A stretch of DNA of 64,000 nt, taken from a virus. The notes under the pieces are model-generated. The model did no database searches, was not told where the DNA came from, and saw only the letters and a list, made by a program, of their open reading frames with translations. Of the stretch, positions 22,065 through 30,752 are shown in pieces. How positions within the stretch are numbered: position 1 is the first letter of the stretch; every line of letters begins with the position of its first letter. The stretch spans positions 37,420 through 101,419 of IMG/VR virus record IMGVR_UViG_3300001041_000002; one strand, 5' to 3'. The position numbers and the translations under genes are program-made.

Positions 22065-22913
22065 ATGAATTTAATTAACATAAACAACATTACGATTGGA
22101 TCTGATCCAGAGTTTTTTATTGTTACAAAAGATGGAGAAGCATATCCATCAACGGAGTTATTTAAGGGGACTAAAGAGAATCCTGAAGATCAAGGTGGCG
22201 GATATGCTTTACTTACTGATAATGTTCTTGTAGAAGGTAATATTCCACCAGCTAATAATGAGGCTGAATATGTTGAATATATGATTAATCTTCAGAATAT
22301 GATCAATAGTGTTCTAGAAATTCGTGGCATGAAACTATTCGCATCAGATTCAATGAAATATAAACCAAGATTTCTTGAGCATCCAGAAGCTAACGTTTTT
22401 GGCTGTAGTTCATACAAAAACGCTTGGGAGTACGGTTCATTTTCTGCTGAAAATATGAGTCATTTGCCTATTCGGGTAGCTGGTGATCACCAACATGTAG
22501 GATACCAATTACTTACAGATAAATACTCCAAGAAAGAAATGAATCGTTATATCGCAAGAGCTTTCGATTATTTCTGCGTATGGCCTTCAAGACAGCACTA
22601 TAATGATGACTTCAGGGCTAAGTATTACGGGCCATATGGGGTATACAGAGATTGTGACTACGGGCTCGAAGTTAGGGCTCTAGGTGGTCATTTTACGGCT
22701 CCTGAGCATCTGTCTTGGGTATATCAGCAAACTATTAAGGCCGTAGAATTTTGTTCTGTAGAGTCTAATTTGATGCTTTTAGAACGAGTTAATAATCCGA
22801 TAACTGAAGATATTGAGTCAACTGAACAATACTACAAAATACTAGGTATTGATTATAAAGAATTATTAATAACCGAAGAATTATGCAAGACGAGCTCATT
22901 GGTTTCGAAGTAG
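22065..22913 (+). CDS. phiEco32-type COOH-NH2 ligase type 2 (282 aa)
   Basis: The family's conserved blocks are present: IGSDPEFFIV near the start, then LTDNVLVEGNIPPANNEAEY, GCSSYKNAW, VAGDHQHVGYQLL, YYGPYGVYRD and YGLEVRALGGHF. These acidic and His residues form the divalent-metal/ATP site of the glutamine-synthetase-like fold that makes amide bonds. Published computational work (Aravind group) placed phage members of this family in amidoligase-amidotransferase gene neighbourhoods and predicted surface or peptide modification. Confidence 0.85.
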   Translation: MNLININNITIGSDPEFFIVTKDGEAYPSTELFKGTKENPEDQGGGYALLTDNVLVEGNIPPANNEAEYVEYMINLQNMINSVLEIRGMKLFASDSMKYKPRFLEHPEANVFGCSSYKNAWEYGSFSAENMSHLPIRVAGDHQHVGYQLLTDKYSKKEMNRYIARAFDYFCVWPSRQHYNDDFRAKYYGPYGVYRDCDYGLEVRALGGHFTAPEHLSWVYQQTIKAVEFCSVESNLMLLERVNNPITEDIESTEQYYKILGIDYKELLITEELCKTSSLVSK

Positions 22914-23353
22914 CTAAACTAGCTAAGGAAAAAGGATTTAATGAAGAATGTATTTCTGGATATAGAAAGAAAAAAGATTTAATGACTATTGATAGAAGTG
23001 AAGAATCTTATTTTGCTGGAGCATCAAGGAAATTTAAAAATTCTGAATTAGAATCTTATAATAAAGATTTTCACGATGACTGGGTTGTTATATATACAGC
23101 ACCAACGCAATCCCTTCTTCAGAAATGGCTCAGAGAAGTTCATAAAATTTATATTGAAATAAGAAATTACCAAGAATACAAAAAGGATAATTATGCTCAT
23201 ACCTTAAATTTTACATATGATTCAAATTACAATGATGATAGTGGAAATAAAATTGGGCAGATTATATCTAGAAAGTATTATGATTATTACGAGCTTGCTC
23301 TTGAAGCTGGACTTTTAGATGCACTAAAATTAATTAAAACTAAAGAATGTTAG
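22883..23353 (+). CDS. conserved phage protein (156 aa)
   Basis: The pattern FEVAKLAKEKGFNEECISGY near the start and APTQSLLQKWLREVHKIYI in the middle is one I recognise from many uncharacterised phage and prophage proteins. No enzymatic motif. It overlaps both neighbours (31 nt upstream), indicating tight coupling in the cassette. Confidence 0.75.
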   Translation: MQDELIGFEVAKLAKEKGFNEECISGYRKKKDLMTIDRSEESYFAGASRKFKNSELESYNKDFHDDWVVIYTAPTQSLLQKWLREVHKIYIEIRNYQEYKKDNYAHTLNFTYDSNYNDDSGNKIGQIISRKYYDYYELALEAGLLDALKLIKTKEC

Positions 23354-25320
23354 AATTATTCAATTCAATAATATTAATACTAATAATTCATACGGCTATA
23401 TATAGAACACTAGGATATAAAACACCTGGAATACTATTTTGTGGCCTTTTTGGATATATCGGAAAGCGTAATAATCATAATTTTAACTGGGATAAATTTA
23501 ATCATCTCGGCTTAGATAATGATGAGCGCGGCGGAGACTCCGTGGGAAGAGCTGTTGGAGATAATATTGTTAAGTTTGTAAATAACAATAAAGTTAAGAC
23601 AACATATCAAGAGTATGTTATAAATCATAAAAATGATGAGCCATCACACATAGCTATTGGACACACCAGAAAGGCTAGCGTTGGAGTTGTTAATGTTACT
23701 AATGCTCAACCCATAGTAATAGATCTTCCAAATAATCAAAAGTTTGTAATGGTTCATAATGGGACTATATATAACTGGGAGGATTTAGCTAAAAGTCATG
23801 GTGTAGAGAGCGAAGGTAAAACTGATAGCATGGTTCTCGCTGAGATAATAGTAAAAGATGGATATGATGTACTTAGAGAATACAATGGAGCTGCAGCTTT
23901 AATAATAAAAGACGATAGAGACGCAGATACATTAAAGGTGTTTAAGGGACAGTCAAAAAACTATTCGTCAAAACTTGAAGAAGAGAGACCATTGTTTTAT
24001 TATCAAGAGAACGAAACCAGTATGTATATTTCATCAAAAGAAGATGGACTATATTTTATTGGAGGACTTCCAGATAATATCGTTGACTTCAATTCAAATA
24101 TGCTATATACAATCTTTGAAGGACAAATAATCAATCAAGAAGAATACGATAGATCTGATTGTTCTTCATGTAGGATATGGCCTAAAACCAGTAACACGAA
24201 CTTCTACGGAACAAGATATAGCGCGTACGATGATTATGAAGATTTGAGAGGTCGTAACGAAGCCGTGCCATATACAAATAAGCCGAACATGAGGAAAGAT
24301 ACTATTCCGACATCAAGTGATGTTAGAAAGATCATTCAGGCTAAGCTTAGGTATTGGTTTTGTAAATCTGGAAGTAGCCCATACTATGCAAATGGTATAA
24401 TAACTCTCGATGAAGAAGGTCAGCTTTGGGGAAAAACCAGTAAATCTCTGGGTAAAGAATATTATTTTTACGCTGGGATAATGCTTAAAGACTCCAAATC
24501 ATATTATGAAGTAAAGGAGAAGTTTGGCAAGGCAAGGCACTTTATAGACAATGATGTTAATATCTCTGAAATGTGTAAGTATTCTGTATATCCAGTATGT
24601 ACGATTGACTCACAATTACCAGCATATGGGAATATTAAAAGTCACGAATACAAGCTTGGTATCAATGGACAAAAACCGTATTGGATAACATCTTTCTATA
24701 CTGGAACAATTGAACCATTATTTTCTTATAAACGATACCACGTGTATTCAGGGGATCTGGCTAGCACTTTTTTTAATAAAGATGCAAAGACACCAAACCA
24801 TTCAATAATTTCAACTCAAACACCGGCACTACAATCAGAGTTTAAGCCAATTGACATAAATTTAAAAGATGGTATTAGTTCTGATGTTTCAAGAGAACTA
24901 GCAGAAAAAGCAGTAAACAGTGCAATTGAAGTTGTAGGGTTTGCTGGGAATAACGATAAGTCCCCATTTAAAACTCCATACAAAAAAGCATTAGAGGAGA
25001 TCTATGAGGATATCGAAGATGCTGATTACGACTTGAAAAATGATTTCCCAGTAGAAGACGACGACACTATTGACGATGATGATATCGATGATTATGATGA
25101 TTGGGAATCATCAGATTATGTCAGTAAAGTAATCAGCCTTGGTATAGATCAAATATTAAAAAGTATCGATGAAGTAATTCAGGAGATCGAAATGCTTGGT
25201 GTTAGTGGAGAAAATGTTAGTAATGCGTTGTCTAACTTTTATAAACTTCAAGATCCATTTATGAATATAAAAGAATTTAAGAAAAAACCACTTATAATAT
25301 CTTACGATGATCAATTCTAA
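23347..25320 (+). CDS. class II glutamine amidotransferase with C-terminal extension (657 aa)
   Basis: A GAT-II (Ntn-type) glutaminase domain occupies about residues 32-220: FCGLFGYIGK, RGGDSVGRAV, IGHTRKASVG, FVMVHNGTIYNW and GKTDSMVLAEII. The catalytic Cys should be the N-terminal residue after Met removal, but here Cys32 follows a 31-residue, partly hydrophobic leader. The rest (residues 230-657) is an unrecognised region with an acidic linker (VEDDDTIDDDDIDDYDDWES). It could supply ammonia for amide bond synthesis by the adjacent ligases. Confidence 0.8.
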   Translation: MLELFNSIILILIIHTAIYRTLGYKTPGILFCGLFGYIGKRNNHNFNWDKFNHLGLDNDERGGDSVGRAVGDNIVKFVNNNKVKTTYQEYVINHKNDEPSHIAIGHTRKASVGVVNVTNAQPIVIDLPNNQKFVMVHNGTIYNWEDLAKSHGVESEGKTDSMVLAEIIVKDGYDVLREYNGAAALIIKDDRDADTLKVFKGQSKNYSSKLEEERPLFYYQENETSMYISSKEDGLYFIGGLPDNIVDFNSNMLYTIFEGQIINQEEYDRSDCSSCRIWPKTSNTNFYGTRYSAYDDYEDLRGRNEAVPYTNKPNMRKDTIPTSSDVRKIIQAKLRYWFCKSGSSPYYANGIITLDEEGQLWGKTSKSLGKEYYFYAGIMLKDSKSYYEVKEKFGKARHFIDNDVNISEMCKYSVYPVCTIDSQLPAYGNIKSHEYKLGINGQKPYWITSFYTGTIEPLFSYKRYHVYSGDLASTFFNKDAKTPNHSIISTQTPALQSEFKPIDINLKDGISSDVSRELAEKAVNSAIEVVGFAGNNDKSPFKTPYKKALEEIYEDIEDADYDLKNDFPVEDDDTIDDDDIDDYDDWESSDYVSKVISLGIDQILKSIDEVIQEIEMLGVSGENVSNALSNFYKLQDPFMNIKEFKKKPLIISYDDQF

Positions 25321-27816
25321 AGATTTTACTGTTACAAGTGTATCTGGAAAGCAACTTCCAAGAAACAGATGTAGATATATAAAAAAAGAATACTACGAAA
25401 TAAACGTAGATTGTTTTCTGATGCCAGATAATTGTTGGCACAGGGTCAATAATGGGAAGATAGCTTTTGATAATGAAATCAAACAGTATGTCATGATCGA
25501 AGGCTCTTCTTTAAGAGAGGGTATTATAGGCATTAAAGAAAATGGCGAATTTTTGTTTGGAATGTTTTCTAGTAATCCTGCTAAAAATACAGAAATAGAT
25601 AATATTCCATGTATTTCATATGAAATAGCAGAATCTTTAGGAGCGAAAGAAAGGATCGCCACCGGAACATTTTATACTGAAGAAAAAGCTAAAACTATCG
25701 CTGGATTTAATAATAGGGCCATTCTTAAAAAGTATTCCTTTCCACTAGATTATTCTGCTGGGCCAAGGATAAGAATGTTCTCGGAAGCATATAATCAACT
25801 CTATAAACCAAAAGATTACTATGGTTTAAAACCAGTTTTTGGTAAAGAGCTGGGTAATACTACTTTTGGTTAAAATAAAAAACACTGCAATATATTTTGT
25901 TTTCTGGGTTTAATATAGTATCTTTGATACTTATTAATTCATAAACCAGATTACATGACTTTAAAATTAAAAGAATTACGTGAATTTACCAATGATGTGT
26001 TATTAGATTTTAATGATGGACTTTTAAAAAAGGACATGGCAAAGAAACATAATACATCTATTGACATTATCTCAAAGTTAATAACAGAAAACGATCTGTC
26101 TTTTGCAAAAAGAAGGCAAATGGTCGACTGGAATCCATTCGAAAATCTGTCAGATCCTAATGTTATGTATTGGCTTGGAATATTGGCTTCAGATGGAGCT
26201 ATATTTGAAGATAGAGTTACTCTTCAGCTTGCAGAAGTTGATCGTGAGTTGGTAATAAAATACCATAAGTTCTTAAAAGAAAAGCCAACACTAAGACAAG
26301 TTGTCTGGAAGGTTGGTGGAAAAAATTTCAATGGATACATGGTTAGCTTTAGAAATAAAGATGTAGTCGAGTTTCTTGATAAGTTAGGAATAACTACAAG
26401 AAAGTCAAATACAATTAGCATGTCATTCCCAGTAAATTCCCATTTTCTTAGAGGACTAATAGATGGAGATGGAACTTTAGAGATTAGAAATATTGAAAAT
26501 AGATTGTTTTCTAGAATAAGATTTGCTACTGCATCTACAGAGATGGCATTAAGTGTAATGAAATTTTATTTGGATAATGATCTTTATTTGAGATATTATA
26601 AAGACTCCGGAGCTCATAGAAAAAGCGCAATTCACGAAATCGTTGTTTCAAGAAGCAGCGATGTTCTAAAGTTATTAGATATGTTGTATAACGACGCTGA
26701 TACTTATATGGAAAGAAAGTATCAAAAAGCCGTCCAAATCAGAAATGTATTGGATAATAACACCTTAAATTCAGGGAACCAGCGTTAGGAATCCTGAGCG
26801 AAATCTATCCACCAGTAATGGTAATTGAAGTAATGAACTGCTTCTGACAAGTAGATAGAGACGTGCAGAGACTATAATAGGTGCTCCCAAACAGGTAATG
26901 CTGTGGGAGAATGGATAGTCCGAGTGGAGAGAACCACTTGTTTGAAATTGAGACCCAGGACGGGTCAATAGCAGAAAGACACCTCATCAGAAACGGTCTA
27001 ATTCCATTGAGAGATGGAAGTCTTAAGCATGACAATATTGAACCATACGAATACACAACTATCCCTCTATCTGGAGAGAAAGGTTTGTACACTATGATTG
27101 ATGTAATGGATTTAATCAAAAAATACACTACGATTGGTGATAGGTGCGCTCTGCATGTCCACATTGGCGGATATAAACCATCAAAGGAATTTGTTGTAGC
27201 ACTACATCGTGTTGTACTGAAAATCCAAGATGAAATATATAGTATGTTCCCAACGAACTATCAATTTACGTCTGACAATGGATGGAAGCAGAAAGATTAC
27301 TGTGCCCCAATTAACGACTTGCGATTATTGAAAAGAAATTCTGTTGAAGAAAACTTCAATGTCATTTTTAATCACTATAGTGGTGGTTATAGTAAGTTTG
27401 TTAACTTTGGTTATTGTAATCATCCTAAAGATGAGGGTAACCGTGCGAAATGGAGCATCCAGGAAAGATATAAAATTGTCAACATAATCCCGTTGATTTG
27501 GGGAAACTCTGGTACTGTAGAATTTCGCGTTCATCCGCCCACACAGTCGCCACAGAAAGTTCTTAATTGGTTGTACATCTGTAATGCAATATTAGCTTAT
27601 GCTTATAAAAATTCAGAAAAAATAGCCAATTTTGCACCATTAACAGACTTAAATTTGCAAACTATCTTCTTTGATGTTTACTCATCATTGTTAGCATCAA
27701 AATTGCTATCGTATGTTGAGTGGCGTAAGGAGTATATGCAAAATATGGACGCTACTGGCAAGAAAGAGCTTGTTGAAGATTTAACTAAAGTAATTCCTTA
27801 CAGCGTTTTATCATGA
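25307..27816 (+). CDS. Amidoligase_2 protein, split by a group I intron (479 aa after splicing)
   Basis: Exon 1 is 25307-25870 (188 codons) and exon 2 is 26941-27816 (291 codons plus stop). Joining them restores TTFG + FEIETQDGSIAERHLI, i.e. the FG-E-E metal motif of Amidoligase_2. It is followed by LRDGSL, EYTTIPLSGEKG, CALHVHIGGYKPS and FNFGYCNHP-type blocks. Without splicing the product stops after FG (TAA 25871). The amidoligase would form amide or isopeptide bonds; the reading suggests an active enzyme. Nearby COOH-NH2 ligase and GAT-II fit the same chemistry. Confidence 0.85.
25896..25926 (+). promoter_or_regulatory. Bacteroidota-type promoter inside the intron
   Basis: A TTTG (25896-25899) and TATCTTTG (25919-25926, matching TAnnTTTG) are separated by 19 nt, the typical spacing of the Bacteroidota -33/-7 consensus. 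The endonuclease ATG is 29 nt downstream. It would let the homing gene be transcribed independently of the host gene. Confidence 0.55.
25955..26788 (+). CDS. LAGLIDADG homing endonuclease (277 aa)
   Basis: Two LAGLIDADG helices are visible: YWLGILASDGA (residues 72-82) and HFLRGLIDGDGT (163-174), as expected for a monomeric double-motif enzyme; each carries the catalytic acidic residue (Asp80, Asp172). The N-terminus (SIDIISKLITEN, residues 35-46) looks like an HTH region. It sits in the peripheral part of the group I intron, so it should cleave intronless amidoligase alleles and drive intron homing. Its stop codon TAG lies at the start of the ribozyme core. Confidence 0.92.
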   Translation: MTLKLKELREFTNDVLLDFNDGLLKKDMAKKHNTSIDIISKLITENDLSFAKRRQMVDWNPFENLSDPNVMYWLGILASDGAIFEDRVTLQLAEVDRELVIKYHKFLKEKPTLRQVVWKVGGKNFNGYMVSFRNKDVVEFLDKLGITTRKSNTISMSFPVNSHFLRGLIDGDGTLEIRNIENRLFSRIRFATASTEMALSVMKFYLDNDLYLRYYKDSGAHRKSAIHEIVVSRSSDVLKLLDMLYNDADTYMERKYQKAVQIRNVLDNNTLNSGNQR

Positions 27817-28049
27817 AAGAAGAACTGATAATTATTGCCAAACTATTGATGAAAGCAGCTTCTCGCCATAAGCGGGAGGTTGTTTCTCAATATATTCATT
27901 CACTGAATTCTGGAAATATTAATACTGCTAGAATTATTGCTGATGAACTTATGGACTTCTATATTGAAGAAGATACTGATACGAAAAAAATATTACTATC
28001 TTCAGAATTATATGATAAAACTATGGAATACTATGAACTTAACAGATAA
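27813..28049 (+). CDS. hypothetical helical protein (78 aa)
   Basis: A 78-residue helical protein (LLMKAASRHKREVVSQYIHSL; ARIIADELMDFYIEEDTD). Starts inside the amidoligase stop (ATGA), so it is likely co-translated with exon 2 of the amidoligase. No family recognised. Confidence 0.65.
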   Translation: MKEELIIIAKLLMKAASRHKREVVSQYIHSLNSGNINTARIIADELMDFYIEEDTDTKKILLSSELYDKTMEYYELNR

Positions 28050-28052
28050 TTT

Positions 28053-28418
28053 ATGAAATTAATACTATCAGATGCTCTAGATAGAAGAACTCGTAAAATT
28101 AAAATAGATGGTATTAATACTGGAGATGTGTATGTTACAAATAGCCCAGTAGGAAACTGCCAAACATTCAGTATTGCGTTAATATATAAATTATTTATAC
28201 TTACCAAGGAGCAATTTAAATTGTTACTATGTGAATTATATAAGGATATCGGCAGGAAACAATTACTTTCTGATGTTAGAGAATGTGATTCTCCTAAATT
28301 ATTAGAACTGTTTACTCCATTTTCAACAAACATAATTACTGCTCCATACATAAGCACAAATGGTAGCCATATGGTTATGCATTTAATACAATTAGACACA
28401 TCTAAATTTATGGAATGA
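28053..28418 (+). CDS. hypothetical protein (121 aa)
   Basis: A 121-residue protein. Conserved-looking blocks: GDVYVTNSPVGNCQTFSIA, then helices, then FSTNIITAPYISTNGSHMVM. I recall phage proteins with a P-GNCQ segment followed by a PY-STNGS--M end but cannot name the family. Overlaps the exonuclease gene by ATGA. Confidence 0.65.
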   Translation: MKLILSDALDRRTRKIKIDGINTGDVYVTNSPVGNCQTFSIALIYKLFILTKEQFKLLLCELYKDIGRKQLLSDVRECDSPKLLELFTPFSTNIITAPYISTNGSHMVMHLIQLDTSKFME

Positions 28419-29407
28419 CAGAAAGACTTAATATAACTGAGAGTGAATATAGGGGGCTAACTATGCCCTCTTATTCATTACTCAAGAAACTTGATGATAG
28501 CGGGCCTCGATCTATCAATCGTAAGTATAAATTTGATTCAGAGGCCATAGATTTTGGCAGTCTCCTTGATTGTAAATTATTGTGTCCAGAAGAGTTTAAT
28601 AATAAATTCTATTTTGATGCCACAGAGAAGCCAACAGAACAGTTGTTAAAACTAGCCGATCATGTTAGTAATTTACACGATAATTTTGGTCAAATCTTAG
28701 ACAAAGAGGATATCTCTAGAATTTCTGAAGAGTTGAATCTATTTGGAAGCATTAAAGATCCAGACAAACGCATTGCTAAGTTTGATACAGATTTATTCTG
28801 GAACTACCTAAAAGCTAAGAGCGATGCTGTTGGAAAAACAGTGTTTACTCCAGACACATTATCAGAATGCTCTGAGGCCGAGCAAATACTTAAAACTCAT
28901 CCTAAAACAGCACATATATTTAATCCAACTAAAGATGAGGAAGTTATTAATCAATTAATGATTATCTCTGAGGTTAATGGGATAAAAGTTAAAATCATGA
29001 TTGATAAGCTAATTATTCGTCATAAGAAAAAAACTATAACTGCATACGATCTCAAGGCCACTGAATTTAGGCAGGTTAACTTTCCGTATCATTTCAAGAA
29101 GATGAAATATTATCTTCAAGGAGGATTATATAAAGCAGTTATAATTAACTATATTAAAGATGTACTTCAATTAGGATATGAATTAGAAGACTTTAAATTC
29201 ATTGTTTACTCAAGGAGTGATAGATATCCATTTATTTGGAATATGGGCTACAAATGGCATTTAAAGGCCATGGATGGCTTTATTAATGAGTATGGAGATA
29301 AAGTCAAAGGAATAAATGAACTTCTTGATGATTATAAGTACTACATAGAGAATGATTACTATGAAATTGATCGGAATATTATTGAAAACGAATCTTTAGA
29401 ACTATAA
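28415..29407 (+). CDS. PD-(D/E)XK exonuclease, RecB/RecE-like (330 aa)
   Basis: N-terminal YRGLTMPSYSLLKKL resembles the start of exonuclease VIII/RecB-like phage nucleases. The active site reads MIDKL (Asp197) followed by YDLKAT (Asp212-x-Lys214), a D-x-K variant of the E-x-K motif, then YYLQGGLYKAVI, the Q-x3-Y motif of this family. It could process DNA ends for annealing together with the AAA_24 ATPase and SSB-like proteins. Length 330 fits a single-domain nuclease. Confidence 0.8.
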   Translation: MTERLNITESEYRGLTMPSYSLLKKLDDSGPRSINRKYKFDSEAIDFGSLLDCKLLCPEEFNNKFYFDATEKPTEQLLKLADHVSNLHDNFGQILDKEDISRISEELNLFGSIKDPDKRIAKFDTDLFWNYLKAKSDAVGKTVFTPDTLSECSEAEQILKTHPKTAHIFNPTKDEEVINQLMIISEVNGIKVKIMIDKLIIRHKKKTITAYDLKATEFRQVNFPYHFKKMKYYLQGGLYKAVIINYIKDVLQLGYELEDFKFIVYSRSDRYPFIWNMGYKWHLKAMDGFINEYGDKVKGINELLDDYKYYIENDYYEIDRNIIENESLEL

Positions 29408-29413
29408 TTTTAA

Positions 29414-30280
29414 ATGGAAGTTACTAAATCCATTCGCAAGTCAATGATTATTCGACCAAGTGGCAGGAGCACTGATTTTATTGCCCCATCATTTGGTCAT
29501 GGATGCCTTTTCTTCAATTGTGCATATTGTTACATGAAGCGTCATAAACCAGAAGGATTGGATGTTGCGACCAATATTAATGACATATTATCTGAAATAA
29601 ACAGTCATGCGTGGTTTGCATCCGTAGAAAAGCCTAATCAGACTCACGATAGATTTGTGAGCTACGACATTTCCTGTAACGAGGATTTTGCCGCACACTC
29701 TAAATTTTATGATGTAGAAAAGATTTTTAATTTCTTTAAAGATCATCCAATAGCTTTTGCATCTTTTGCAACTAAGAAGGTTAATAAATCTTTATTAAAG
29801 TTTAATCCAGATAAAAAAGTTAGGATTAGATTTAGCTTAATGCCATCTAAGTATTCTGATATACTAGAACCATACACTTCGGACATCTTAACTAGAGTGT
29901 CCGCTATAAATGATTTTTTAGAATCTGGATATGAAGTTCATGTTAATTTTAGTCCAGTTATCTATACTTTAGATTGGAAGGAAGAGTATGAAAGATTATT
30001 TTCTCTATTGAACTTAGTAGTTAAAGATGAATACAAAGAGCAAGTGAAGGCTGAGGTTATATTTTTAACACATAATCAAGATAGACATGAGTATAATTTA
30101 GCCAATAAAATTCCAGGTGAAGACTTATTGTGGCAGCCATTAATTCAAGAAGATAAGATTTCTCAATATGGTGGAAAGAATATCAGATATAAAAGAGATT
30201 TTAAAAGTCGATTTATAAATGAATTTACAGAACTACATGATAGGGTTATACCATGGAATAAAATAAGATACATTTTTTAG
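29414..30280 (+). CDS. SPL-like radical SAM protein (288 aa)
   Basis: The N-terminus has the spore-photoproduct-lyase-family layout: KSMIIRPSGRSTDFIAPSFG followed by HGCLFFNCAYCYMKRHKP. The cysteines are Cys31, Cys36 and Cys39, i.e. C-x4-C-x2-C, one residue longer than the usual SPL C-x3-C-x2-C. Further conserved parts: YDISCNEDF, FASFATKKVNK, RIRFSLMPSKYSDILEP, GYEVHVNFSPVIY and WEYERL-type region. Phage copies probably repair DNA or modify a nucleotide; the reaction is unknown. Confidence 0.75.
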   Translation: MEVTKSIRKSMIIRPSGRSTDFIAPSFGHGCLFFNCAYCYMKRHKPEGLDVATNINDILSEINSHAWFASVEKPNQTHDRFVSYDISCNEDFAAHSKFYDVEKIFNFFKDHPIAFASFATKKVNKSLLKFNPDKKVRIRFSLMPSKYSDILEPYTSDILTRVSAINDFLESGYEVHVNFSPVIYTLDWKEEYERLFSLLNLVVKDEYKEQVKAEVIFLTHNQDRHEYNLANKIPGEDLLWQPLIQEDKISQYGGKNIRYKRDFKSRFINEFTELHDRVIPWNKIRYIF

Positions 30281-30295
30281 ATAAAAATATAAAAT

Positions 30296-30709
30296 ATGAG
30301 TAAAACCAAATATGTGCTTGGATTTTTATTTTCCAATAACAAAAAAGAAGTTGTTCTAATCAAAAAGAATAGACCTCTTTGGCAAAAGGGATTATATAAT
30401 GGTGTAGGTGGCCACGTTGAAGATGGAGAAACTCCGCTAAAAGCCATGAAGAGAGAATTTAACGAGGAAACTGGAGTTAAAATAACTAAATGGACTAAAT
30501 TTGCCGTCCTACGAGGAATGGATTTTGAAGTTTTTTGTTATAAATCGTTTTCTGATAAATCAAAAGACGTTGAAACAAGAACAGATGAGCAAGTTTCCCT
30601 CAAATATACAGATAGAGTAAAACTATTGCCTGTGATATCGAATATACCATGGTTGATTGAAATATGTTTAGATCCAGATAGTTTTGTAACAACCATAAAA
30701 TATAAATAA
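30296..30709 (+). CDS. Nudix hydrolase (137 aa)
   Basis: The Nudix box is exact: G39-x5-E45-x7-REFNEETGV (residues 39-61), with the metal-binding Glu57 and Glu58. N-terminal YVLGFLFSNNKKEVVLIKKN and WQKGLYNGVGGHVEDGE are typical of the fold. It would hydrolyse a nucleoside-diphosphate-linked metabolite, possibly cleansing the nucleotide pool next to the ribonucleotide reductase. Confidence 0.9.
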   Translation: MSKTKYVLGFLFSNNKKEVVLIKKNRPLWQKGLYNGVGGHVEDGETPLKAMKREFNEETGVKITKWTKFAVLRGMDFEVFCYKSFSDKSKDVETRTDEQVSLKYTDRVKLLPVISNIPWLIEICLDPDSFVTTIKYK

Positions 30710-30752
30710 TATATGACACATATTAAGCCAGTAGAAGATTGGAGGTGGAGTG

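Larger units (their letters stand above)
25871..26940 (+). other. group I intron (1,070 nt) in the amidoligase gene
   Basis: The boundaries are set by protein continuity: exon 1 ends with T (TTTTGGT) and the intron ends with G (CCACTTG), as group I introns require. The core is visible downstream of the endonuclease: AATCCTGAGCG (P4/J region), GTGCAGAGACTAT near 26863-26875 pairing through GACTAT/ATAGTC (P7, near 26870-26875 and 26914-26919), and a GTGCTCCC/GGGAG P8 helix between. The 5' guide pairing (P1) is not obvious by eye. The endonuclease ORF occupies the 5' half and ends inside the core. Confidence 0.85.

Noticed and set aside
25871-25955. Resolving the intron guide sequence (P1) against the exon 1 end TTTTGGT.
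   Set aside because: The best match (ACCAGA near 25946-25951) would put U-A rather than U-G at the splice site and also competes with a CTGG...CCAG hairpin, so P1 is left unassigned although the splice junction is set by the protein.
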